Positions 13,597-22,837 of a DNA stretch of 64,000 nt are shown one piece after another (within the stretch, counting starts at the first letter, position 1; each line of letters starts with the position of its first letter). This DNA comes from Isoetes taiwanensis. Lineage: Eukaryota; Streptophyta; Lycopodiopsida; Isoetales; Isoetaceae. The position numbers and the translations under genes were made by a program. The stretch spans positions 1,066,508 to 1,130,507 of the forward strand of contig JAJEKV010000008.1 of the NCBI GenBank assembly GCA_021234155.1. Direction: 5' to 3'. The notes beneath the pieces were generated by a model that did not search any database, had not been told where the DNA came from, and saw nothing but the letters and a program-made list of their open reading frames with translations.

Positions 13597-14680
13597 ATGG
13601 CTCGCACCAAGCAAACCTACAGGAAGACTGGCCCTAGGCCCACCCTCTCCATGGCGCAGGCAGCAGGGCGGCACGTCAAGAAGGTCCCCGAGCACCTTCG
13701 GCCGAGGCCAGGCGACGAGGAGTCCCCCGCCAGCAAAGAGCAGAAGCCAAGGCCTCCTTCCATGATACACCGAAAGCCCCCAGCAGCTAGCCCTGCCGGT
13801 GTACTCAGAGAACCGGGCGAAGTTCATTTCTGGCCCCTGAACCAAGCGGGAAGAAGAGGTGGAAGAACAACAACAAATGTAGGGGAAGCTGGTCCTTCAA
13901 GACTAAAGAAGAAGGGCAAGGAGAAAGTCGCTGAAAGTGGCTCTGAGGAGAGGGCCGCCAGGGAAGAAGAGGGAGCCGAGCTGAGTTGAGGCAGCAGGAA
14001 AGGAGAACTAAGAGGAAGAACGATAGGGCCTCACCGGACCGGGCCATAGAGGAGCCCCCTGAGGAAGAGGAGGCACAGGAGGGCTGGTAGTGGAGAAGAG
14101 GAGGAGGAGCAAAGATCAGACCCCGACAGCCACCCTACCCTAAGTGGGCCGAACCACCAAAAAGTGGTGAAGAAGCAGTAGGGAGGCATTCAAGGCCCGG
14201 ACAGATCGCGAATCTGCCAAAAATGGCGTATACAAGGAGTACTCCCTCCGCTGGGACGAGGTACAACGATTGGTATTGCCGCCGGAGGTGCACGGTTGTG
14301 GAGGGCGGCAGTCAAGAAGAACCAGCCCAAGCCACCCCCACCTAGACCGAAAACCCAAGAGGGTTCACCACGGGCCGAAAAAGACGCGACGCCCGTGTTT
14401 AGGGAGATTAAGCACTTCCGTGATGTGCACAAATCTCCTGATAAGGAAGGCTCTTCGAGCCGCCTCCTTAGGGAAGTAATGCGGGAGTTTCCGACCCGAT
14501 TATAGGGTTACCCCTCTAATGACCCGGCCCCCAAGAGGTCAGCCGGGCGTAGCTGGTGCAGCTCTTCGAGGAAGGAACCTCTCAGGTAATCCATGCTACC
14601 GTTAGTCACCCTCATCCAAGGACATTCACTTAGCAATGAGGATCTCAGCAGGGAGAGGCCCTAGGCCTCAAATTTTGTAA
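13597..14680 (+). pseudogene. histone H3-like protein carried by the retrotransposon
   Basis: ATG 13597 opens a frame starting MARTKQTYRKTG. Residues 1-6 of histone H3 (ARTKQT) are exact, lysine 9 is kept in an RK pair, and an HVKK...RPRPG segment mirrors H3 VKKPHRYRPG. The frame stays open to 13989 through a Lys/Glu/Pro-rich linker. Core: 14398-14502 encodes FREIKHF...SRLLREVMREFPTRL, which aligns without gaps with H3 LREIRKY...QRLVREIAQDFKTDL. One base out of frame, 14532-14606 gives QEVSRA-stop-LVQLFEE...IHA, matching QEAAEAYLVGLFED...IHA. One further base out of frame, 14618-14665 gives KDIHLAMRI, matching KDIQLARRI. Alpha-N, alpha-1, alpha-2 and alpha-3 are therefore all present in order with native spacing. 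Two deletions and two stops break it. Loop 1 has canonical H3 length, which argues against a CENH3 origin. Confidence 0.85.
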
Positions 14681-15947
14681 ATTTTGTTAGAAAAGTTAAA
14701 ATTGCATGTAATCAAGTTTTTCTTATTAATATAAAAGTTATTTTCCCTCGTAATTAGAAAAGTGTTGGATGCTTGAAATTTAGGAAATAGAACCCAATTG
14801 TGGTAGAACTCTTCATAGCATGCTTAGGAATACCCTAGAAATCATAACTACAACGGTAAATTTGGCAAAAATCATCAAAAAGCAAAAATTAGGCAACCGG
14901 GGTGAGACCGCCAATGGCCTCTGCAAGGTGACGCTGGATGCTTCCAGCGCGGATTTACCCTCGGACGCCCCTAAAACATGCTTTTAGATGTCGGGCTTTG
15001 CTCAAAATAAGTTGCTAGTTAGCTTAGAATCGCCCAATTAGCCATGTTAGCATCTTGAAATTCCCAAAATCACCAAAAATGGCTCCAAAATAGGCCAACC
15101 GGGTGAGACTGGCGCCAAACGCTGTCTCAAGGTCCGACGCTGAGGCCATCCGCATATGATTCACCCGGGTCAGCCCATTTTTGACCCAAATTAGCCAAAT
15201 TTGATCCAACAAATTGCCATGTAATGTTTCTTGCTTTGTTTTGCTTAAGTTTGCACTTCATGGTAGTTCATTTGGACACCTGCAGCCATAGAACCAAGGC
15301 CGCCTTAGGTAGGTACCTTTTTGCACTAACCCCCGAGGTCACCCATAGTCTATAAAAATAGGTCTCATTTGCCATTTTTCCTTCTACAGAATCAAGCCCC
15401 AGCCCTTTAGGCTTATTTTCTCTCAAACCCCACCATCCTTGCAAGCCATTTTCGCACCCCCTTTCCTACTCAATGGCTTCAAAGAACTTTGAGAGGTGGT
15501 ACAATGTCGCAAGCCATATCCATCAGTTTCCTCAGATCAAGCCTTCTCTGTTCACACCACTTGTTTGATCTCAGATGCAACTCACTAGAACACCCTACTA
15601 CACGCATATTATGTGCCAATATGACCAGCAAGTCCCCGCCTTGGGAAGTTAGGATCCCCTCAGGGGAGGGAATTGGGTTTCTCTTGAGTCACTCACCCAA
15701 GCCTTAAGTCGAGAGTTGGGAGGATCCAAGGGCAAGAAGCAACTATGGGATAGGACTAGGACCATGCCCGACATATGACCTGCGACATAATAGGCATAGG
15801 TACCTTTCGGCCCGCATGCAGCCCTGCCCTTTTCATGCACTATAAGTCAATCAACAAAGTAGGGGAACCTTCGTTCAGCCCTTAGACTTAGCCACTTGAT
15901 ACCTCGTAGGGCCCGTGATCAAATCCTCAATATAGAGTCCTCCTCCT
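14681..15947 (+). other. spacer with two diverged repeat copies and a TATA-like site
   Basis: 14880-14940 and 15085-15145 are diverged copies of one unit (AGGCAACCGGG-TGAGAC...CAAGGT...GACGCTG), about 200 bp apart. A TATAAAAATA site at 15351-15360 is followed by a pyrimidine-rich leader, so a second transcript could start ahead of the ORFs at 15.9 kb. ORF 15489-15707 (72 codons) has no recognisable domain. Confidence 0.4.
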
Positions 15948-16383
15948 ATGAATACCATGGCACGACGCCGTGGGCACCATCTCTCGCAGATCTACTGGTA
16001 CTACGAAAGCAAATTAGGGGAGCAAAACCCGCAATGGGAGAACAGGGAGGCAACAAGGATGCAGAGGTACATGTCGAGGCACGACGACGACATCGAAGAG
16101 CTACCGAGCCTCCCGCCGCGGCATCACAAATTGGCCGATAGTCATCGACGGGGAGGAGTACATTTTGCAAACAACATCCTCAACTTGTCGTGATTGCCGT
16201 GAATGTGGTCTTCGAATCGACGAACTCTTAGGCATGATAGCACATGGCAAGAGCGCAGACTTCATCGACTACTCATACCAGGAGATTCCAAGGGAGCTAG
16301 CGGAGAGACACTCTTATGCTGGGGAGACAATGTCGGACATAGCAGCCTATCGCCAGATAAGGGAGATCTATCGACAAAGATGA
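15948..16383 (+). CDS. unidentified retrotransposon ORF, pre-gag, frame-broken
   Basis: Two open stretches in different frames (15948-16193, 16165-16383) read like one protein. The first is basic (MARRRGHH and an HDDDIEEL segment), and the second holds RIDELLGMIAHGKSADFIDY. I do not recognise it. It sits between the H3-like module and gag, where some Ty3/gypsy lineages carry extra ORFs. It could be the N-terminal part of a long gag or an accessory protein. Confidence 0.4.
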
Positions 16384-16395
16384 ACCTATCATCTC

Positions 16396-16866
16396 GTGAG
16401 GAGGAGTTCCAAAGCAGATACAGAGCACACTCTACAAGCCGTGGAGGGGCCCAAGCTCAAGCCGACCCGGGCCGAGCCAGAGTATGAGGGAAGGGTCCAA
16501 AGAAGATCAACTTGGACAACGCAACCAAAGATGTGGAGAGATCATGAAGATCTTATGGCAGTGGATGCCTACGGCAAAGCAGCTCAAAGGAAGGGCACTG
16601 GATCGCGAGGTATAGGGAAGGGCACGGCACTTCGCTACTATCTTCCAGCCCTCAGCCAAGGGCAAATGATAGTTTTCCACAAGGAGTTCAGCCCAAGGGG
16701 AAGAATCCGTGGCACTTCTCATAGCGCCTTCGGGCTTGAGATTCAAGATATACCCCATGCCGACCACATTATCCTTTTCAACAGGGCCGTCAAGGCCCAT
16801 TGCCTCGACTTTTTTGCGAGAGGGCACCTTAGGGATGCAACACTTTCAGTGGGTAGCAAAGAATAA
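16396..16866 (+). CDS. unidentified 156-codon retrotransposon ORF
   Basis: Open from ATG 16396 to 16866. Its second half contains RGIGKGTALRYYLPALSQG and DIPHADHIILFNRAVKAH. No domain is recognised. Length and position suggest it continues the product of 15948-16383 after a frameshift. The minus-strand ORF over the same bases is probably a shadow. Confidence 0.4.
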   Translation: MRRSSKADTEHTLQAVEGPKLKPTRAEPEYEGRVQRRSTWTTQPKMWRDHEDLMAVDAYGKAAQRKGTGSRGIGKGTALRYYLPALSQGQMIVFHKEFSPRGRIRGTSHSAFGLEIQDIPHADHIILFNRAVKAHCLDFFARGHLRDATLSVGSKE

Positions 16867-17640
16867 AGACCAGAACTTCCGTTTAACCTGAGATGGCCCG
16901 AAAGCACTTGAAGGAAGATCGACAAGGAACATCTTATAAAACCCCAAGCAAAGGCCTCCGATTCGTGGATGTCAAGAACTTCTTCGTGCTTTCGAGGCCA
17001 TTGAATAGTTGTAAAATTTTCTTAAGTTGTGTGCTAAATGTTTTCTTATACCCATTGTGCTAAGACATATCTACCCTATCATGTAATCCTTATGTATTAA
17101 TGGCTATTAACCTGCTTTTAAAATGCAAAGTTTTGTATGATTTCTTTATAACTAATAAAGATAATTCAATTACAAGTAAGATTGATCAACATCTAACCCA
17201 AATAACATGCATTGATGATCAATCCTTGCAGCAAGGAACTCAAGTGCAGGATCTCAAGACCAGCACCGACAACGCAATTGGGTACCAAGGAATTTGTTTG
17301 GCAGAGAACAAGAAGACTTCGAGCAGGATATGTCACCAGAGGCAGTCAACGCAAGGTTGGTGCAGATGAGGAACCAGATGCAACACCTCATCAACTGGGC
17401 GACACCCCTGATGAACGCACATAAAGATGGTCCTCCACCTCCACCTTGTGTTCCCGAGAGGTGACCAAGGCCCCAGCAGAAGGGGAGGGCAAACTGTGGG
17501 GAACGCCGTGGATAGGAGAAGGAAGAGAAGAACCAGAGCCCATCATCATCTAGCTCCAGCCATCGACATTGTTCTTCCAGTGGGGACAGCTTCTAGTCTC
17601 GACAACAACCACACATCTAGAGTAAGGAAAAGGGCAAGAA
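16867..17640 (+). other. pre-gag spacer
   Basis: An AT-rich tract at about 17000-17180 separates the preceding ORF from gag. ORFs 17100-17369 and 17427-17786 overlap in separate frames; only the end of the second (from about 17690) looks like gag. Confidence 0.35.
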
Positions 17641-17689
17641 AGACTGATGACTATCGAGAAAAGGTGGATAGTGCTATGAGCAACGATGG

Positions 17690-18460
17690 GAAGACAAGGA
17701 AGTCGGGCCAGTTCTCGGGAAAGACAGATCGCATGGAGGCTGAAGCATGGCTTGATGAAATGGAAGAATTTGGTAACTCCTACTGATGAAAGACAAGGAC
17801 ATAGGGAAAGTTGCTACAAATAACCTTATTGGACCGGCAAGGATCCGTGGAAGGGATATGCTAAGTCTAACAAGCTGAAGAGGAACAATTGCGTTTTAAG
17901 ACCTTCAAAGAAGGCTTTCTCCCGCAGCAACTATGTGCCAAGGTCTCATACTAGTAGATCCGATCCAGCTTTTACAAAGTGAATCGGTAGCTTATCGCTG
18001 GCTAAGTATACCGAAGAATTCATGAGGCTTAGGCCCATGTTCCCCGAGTCTCGTAAAGGCAAGCAAAGGATACCTACATTGAGGGGTTGAACAACAATAT
18101 CAAGAGGCTTGTGAGAGAGCAATCAACCCAAGGTCAGTTGCAGGGCAAGATAAAGCTATAAGTTTGGAGGAGGCACCAAAGAACTCCAAAGCAGAGAAGC
18201 AAATAACCTTCGGGGGTAAGAGTTCGATTAAAATATCGGGGTAAGCAATCAGCGCCACACCATCGAGGCCAAAGCAGAAGGTAAGAGTCGAACAAAGCTT
18301 TTGGGGACCGTGAAGCCACGTAATGCATCGGGGCAGTGCTTTAAGCGCCTCCTAGATAGTCTGCGGGCCAAGGAGAAGAGACAAGAATGCATTGAGAAAA
18401 AGTTATGCTTCAGTGCTTCCAGCCGTGGCACCGAACACATGATTGTCCATTCGGCCATGC
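17690..18460 (+). pseudogene. gag: gag: capsid remnant and CCHC zinc knuckle
   Basis: RKSGQFSGKTDRMEAEAWLDEMEE (about 17698-17766) matches the start of Ty3/gypsy retrotransposon gag (FSG-d-AE-WL-ME). SLAKYTEEFMRL (about 17998-18030) matches the L-x-eF-x-L capsid segment. After one base of frame correction, 18407-18452 gives a CX2CX4HX4C nucleocapsid knuckle (CFQCFQPWHRTHDC) with Trp where Gly usually precedes the His. Gag packages element RNA. At least three frame breaks are present. Confidence 0.75.
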
Positions 18461-18639
18461 AAGCCTTGGCCAGTGTAACTTATGGATTGGGATTCCCAAC
18501 AGAAGTTTTATCAAGACGACGACCAAAGCAGAGGCCCGTGACTTCATAGATGGTGAGTGCCACATATGTGCAAACATTGAGTCGTGATATTGAGAGTCAC
18601 CGATCATCATCATAGGGCCGATGGGATCATAGATAGTAA

Positions 18640-18710
18640 TCCATATGTAGTCCTCATAGATACAGTAGCTCTCACAATTTTGCATCTCCTAGGCTTGGTC
18701 TGCCTTAATG
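18640..18710 (+). pseudogene. retropepsin-like protease active-site remnant
   Basis: At 18650-18690 the bases read VLIDT, then after one missing base SSHNFAS, reproducing the aspartic protease motif (VLIDTGSSHNF-type) of Ty3/gypsy elements. It would cut the gag-pol polyprotein. The flanks are too broken to outline the domain. Confidence 0.6.
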
Positions 18711-19259
18711 AAGAACAAGGTATTGAAGTCTAAGCCAAGGCCAAAGAGTTATGGCAAACCACGCCATTCTACACACAAAGGGCGTGAGAATCATCTTTGA
18801 CATAGACCTTAGTGGGGCTAAGGGCCGATGGGAGCGAAGTCATGGATATCGAAATACGATCTTATAGTGGGATGGAATTTTGAAGCCAGCCCAAAGCCAT
18901 GATTGATTGGGCGACCGAACGAAAGTCACCATGACGGCACCGCATCGGCAAAGAAATTGATAGTGAAAGGTAAGAAGCTAGATTCTCCCATGCAAAGGTA
19001 TCTCTTTGAAGCAGCCTAAGGAAGAGTATAGAAAGGAATAAGGTGGACTACATCTTGAGGATGGAATTAGTTGAGCCGGGCAAGGTGATGGAAGTGACCC
19101 AAAGGGAAATCAATTGCCCGTGCAAATAGCAAGGCTTATTTCCTCATTCAAGGATGTATTCCCTGATGAAATCCGCAGCCGCCACCTTATAGGGTGTGGA
19201 ATGTGAGATCACGCTGGCTCCGTGATGGCCTACCAAGAAGGCGCATATAGAATGAGCAC

Positions 19260-19720
19260 CCCGTAATTGATTGAGCTCAAGAAGCGCCTTCCGGAATTGC
19301 TTGAGCTTGGCTTTATAAGAGCAAGTGTGTCTCCTTTCGAGCACCTATACTCTTTTGTGAAGAAGAAAGATGGGAGCTTAAGAATGTGCATAGACTATCG
19401 CCACCAATAAGCGCATTTATAAAGAACAAATATGCATTGCCAAGGGCGATGACCTAATGGACCAGCCACAAGGAGCAAAGGTATTCTAAAATTGATTTGA
19501 GGTCGATACCATCGATAAGAATAAAAGAAGAGGATATCCATAAGACCGCTTTCAGAACGCTGCAGATGGTCATTTTGAGTTTACAAGAATGGCCTTTGAC
19601 TATCGAACGCCCAAAGAACGCTTATGCGCCTCATGAACGACATCTTCGTGAGACTTCTTGGATGAGTTTGTTATTGTCTTCTTCGATGACATTCTAATCT
19701 ACAAAGAAGTCCCTCAAGGA
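19260..19720 (+). pseudogene. pol: Ty3/gypsy reverse transcriptase remnant
   Basis: [16 protein letters not shown]...[17 protein letters not shown] (about 19290-19410) is the standard fingers region. FSKIDLRS-type sequence with RIKEEDIHKTAF follows at about 19483-19555. The catalytic box is FVIVFFDDILIYKE (19664-19707), with FFDD in place of the usual YxDD. The order and spacing are those of Ty3/gypsy RT, with frame breaks at about 19410 and 19560. Confidence 0.85.
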
Positions 19721-20089
19721 GCATTGTCAACATCTCGTGAAAGTGTTGGAGAAGTTGAGACGCCATCTTGCATGGGAAGCTCTCCAAATGCCACTTTGCA
19801 ACAGTCCGAAAGTGGAATATTTGGGGCATGTTGTAACATCCGAGGGAATTTCCACAGATCCATCTAAGATAGAGGCAATAGTTGATTGGCCACCCAAGGA
19901 ATGTGGCGTAAGTGAGAAGCTTTCAAGCGGATATTACGTAAAGTTCGTGGAAGGACTTTGCTAAGGGGCGCCCCTTTGCCTGACCTCACCAAGGCCAAGA
20001 AGATTAAGGATTGACTAGTCATTGGTTAGAAAGTCCAAGCTTCCTTCGAGAAGCTTAAGGAGGCCTTAACAACAAAAAGACAGTGCTTG

Positions 20090-20470
20090 TTCTCCTGATC
20101 CGAGTAAAGATAAATTGGTGGCAACAGATGCAAGTAAGATAGCAAATGCAGAGCAGCCTTGATGCAAGAAGGAAGGGTAGTCACCACGACCGAAGAAGAT
20201 GAACGACGCCGAAAGCAACGCTACCCAACCCATGATCGAGCTGCTAGCCATTGTCGTGGCATTAAGGATATGGAGGCATTATTTGTCGGGAGGAAGTTTC
20301 AGCTTGGATATCGATCACCGAGTCCGCAGATCTTTTACCCAGCCACCCTCAATTTAAGGCAAAGGAGGTGGATGGAATGTCTTGAGGAGTATGATTTTGA
20401 TATTGTATATAAGCCCGGCAAGCTTAATGTTGTAGCAGATGCCCTCTCCAGGAGACCATTTCAGACAAGA
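20090..20470 (+). pseudogene. RNase H domain remnant of pol
   Basis: DKLVATDAS (about 20105-20140) holds the first RNase H aspartate. ELLAIV-type sequence, then LNLRQRRWMECLEEYDFDIVYKPGKLNVVADALSRR (about 20350-20456) is the well-known end of the Ty3/gypsy RNase H domain, with the last Asp in ADALSR. It would degrade RNA in the hybrid during reverse transcription. Confidence 0.85.
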
Positions 20471-20639
20471 ACGCATTGTAATGCGATTTCCACTCTTTCG
20501 AGTGAGTTTGGCAAGAAGATTGGGGAGTCCTTGCCAACCGATGTGGACTTCAAGGAGGTGTGGGAAAGCCTCTCCAAGGAAGCCAGAACAGATAAAGAGC
20601 GGGAAGCCTTCAAGCATTATAAGAAGGAAGGCAACCTGT

Positions 20640-21790
20640 TGTATCACAAGCATAAGTTGTGTGTGCCCGAATCATCAGGAATAAGGAAGCTAATTCTTCA
20701 TGACACACATAACAGCCCAATAGCAGGGCATGCTGGCTTCATGAAGACCTATTTCAAGATTCGGTAGTTACTTCGCCAGGAATGAAGAGGCGATAACCCA
20801 GCATATATTCGATTGCCGCTATGTCGCAGACCAAAGCGAGCAAAACTCGGATTCCGTGTGCTTTAGAGCCATTGGGGTGCCAAATGCGGCGGGAGGTCAT
20901 AAGCATGGATTTCATTACAGGTTCCCTAGAACTCTTCGAGGCAAGGATGCATTGATGGTTGTCGTGACAAGTTATCTAAGATGGCACATTTTGTGCCTTG
21001 CAAGACCACCGACACCGCATTAGATAATCGCCAAGTTATTTGTAAGAGAGATTTTTAGACTCCATGGCATGCCTCGGAGATAATATCCGATAGAGATTCT
21101 AAGTTTATGAGTGCCTTTTAAGCAGATCTCTTTAGCACCATTCAGATCTAAGCTCTCCATGAGCACGGCATATCATCCCCAAAACAGATGGCCGACGGAG
21201 GACGAATCTGGATCATTGAAGACATGCTTCAAGCTATGTGTGGAATAAAGCAATCCAAGCGGGATGAGTACATCCACTTGGTGGAATTCGCCACAATAGT
21301 GCTGCCAAGCAAGAGTCATCTCGATGTCTCCGCTTATGGTAAATTACGTACCAAAGGCTTAACCCCTGACACCGCACAACTCGTCGAAGGTGGAAGTATC
21401 CCAGCAGATGTTAGGGGATATGCAAAGCAGCTTAGTGGAAGAAGTAAGGGGTTACTTATTGGCAAGCAAGAAGCCTGCGTAGAGTGTAGCCGACAAGCAC
21501 AGGACCGTAAGAGAGTTCAAGGTAGGCGAGATAGCTTTGGTTGAAGATCAAGGTGAAGCAAGCCAAGCTTCGGATTGGGAGTTGTAAGAAGCTTGCCCCT
21601 AGGTGGGCTGGTCCGCTCAAGATTTTGGAGAGAGGGCTCAAGCCTACAAGTTGGATCTTCCTACCATCTCAAAGTTCACAAGGTCTTCCACGTAAGTTTA
21701 TTAAAAAGGCACAATCCTAACCCCGAGGAGGTTTTGGATACTCCAACCTTGTTGGAAATGACTGAGGAGCAAGTAGAAATAGTACCCTAA
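20640..21790 (+). pseudogene. integrase: zinc-binding, catalytic core and C-terminal remnants
   Basis: ILHDTHNSPIAGHAGFMKTY (about 20693-20752) is the HHCC finger start. MDFITG (20909-20926), a frame-broken DRDSKF box (about 21090-21110) and AYHPQ (about 21170) are core motifs around the D,D,E triad. VHKVFHVSLLKRHNPNP (about 21670-21720) is the usual C-terminal strand of gypsy integrases. It would insert the cDNA. Several one-base breaks disrupt it. Confidence 0.82.
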
Positions 21791-21833
21791 TTACTTCTGA
21801 TAAGTCATTCAAGAAGACTAGGAGGTCTCAGCC

Positions 21834-21900
21834 TCCCAATATTTGGTTAAGTGGAAGCACTTGCCCGTGGAAGATGCATACGGGTATTGAAGCAAGATTT
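21834..21900 (+). pseudogene. integrase C-terminal chromodomain remnant
   Basis: SQYLVKWKHLPVEDA (21834-21878) matches the YLVKWKG-LP-x-EDATWE segment of retrotransposon chromodomains. After one base of correction the next residues read TW and LKQDLEKQYP. Chromodomains of chromovirus integrases bind methylated histone tails and steer insertion. This one lies in the same element as the H3-like module. Confidence 0.7.
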
Positions 21901-22059
21901 GGAGAAGCAATACCCGTGAGTTTATGAAGGAGTTTGATGGGCGAAGTCGCCTCCGACTTGGTCGACCTCGACTTTGCCGTGGTTAGCTAGTATGTTGTTA
22001 GTTAGTTTTAAGCCCCGGGCGATGCATTCTAGTTAATAGGGTGCATGTGCCGTAACCTT

Positions 22060-22390
22060 GATCGTGGTGGGCGGCGATGGGATACGCTTTTAGGCATTCT
22101 CTAGGCCACACGCATTAAGAGGTGCACATGACCATTAGGGTCATGTGAGTGAGGAATGAGGCATGGTGGGCGATGATGGGACATCGACGGATGATCTCTA
22201 TGCCACGATGCGGGTACGCACACCCGGCCGTAGGAGGGTCATGGTGAAGGTTAAAGTGATCATGCGGCGATGGGATCGTGGAGACGCCCCAGCTTCAAAA
22301 CCCGTGGGGCATGATGCACTAGGGGTACTTTTCACCGTAACCGAAAGTACAAGGTAGCACTGATCATGGGCGGCGATGGGAGCATCTTAA
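22060..22390 (+). repeat. about 97-bp tandem repeat, four diverged units
   Basis: A core close to GGGCGGCGATGGGA recurs at about 22072, 22168, 22263 and 22365, spaced about 96-101 bp apart, with weaker similarity between the cores. It lies in the 3' untranslated part of the retrotransposon, upstream of the polypurine tract. Confidence 0.6.
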
Positions 22391-22827
22391 TGATCCTTAA
22401 GCTCAAACCGAAAGGGCCATGATCTTGGGCAAGGTAGTAGGACAACCTTGAGTCAAAGAGTTCTACTCAAGGAGGTAAGGGGGGTGGTCCCCTAAACCAC
22501 AAATTATTAACTAAACTAACGTAATGTGCTCCTTTTGCGTGCAAGTAGAAGGTGGACTTCAACTAGGAGCGATTACAAGAAGATAGGGGAGCCATAATTT
22601 AGATTATGAACCCTAATAACTCTTACAATAATGTTTTGAATTATCGTAAGAAATAACCGCGGTTAAGGCTATATAATTTTGTATAAGTACAAATATAGCC
22701 TAAATTTTGACTTGAACTAATAAAACTTGATTACTATAATAAACTAAAGGTTATGACATGTTGTTGCTTGTGCAGTGCATAAGGTAGGTTCGTCACCTTA
22801 GCGCAATGCCGGGACAAAGATTGTCCT
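22391..22827 (+). other. 3' untranslated part of the retrotransposon
   Basis: Non-coding and increasingly AT-rich towards the 3' LTR. Nothing recognised beyond the purine tract that follows. Confidence 0.4.
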
Positions 22828-22837
22828 ATGGGGAGAA
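22828..22837 (+). promoter_or_regulatory. polypurine tract
   Basis: ATGGGGAGAA directly abuts the 3' LTR start TGTGACGG. A purine run in this place primes plus-strand DNA synthesis in LTR retrotransposons. Confidence 0.8.

Noticed and set aside
13567-13845. minus-strand ORF opposite the H3-like start
   Set aside because: Shadow of the H3-like frame; no recognisable motif.
14398-14502. H3 similarity as chance
   Set aside because: Position-by-position agreement continues through three later segments in order with equal spacing, and the tail of the same module starts ARTKQT.
22060-22390. CRISPR-like repeat array
   Set aside because: Units are diverged, there are no uniform spacers, and it lies inside a plant retrotransposon.
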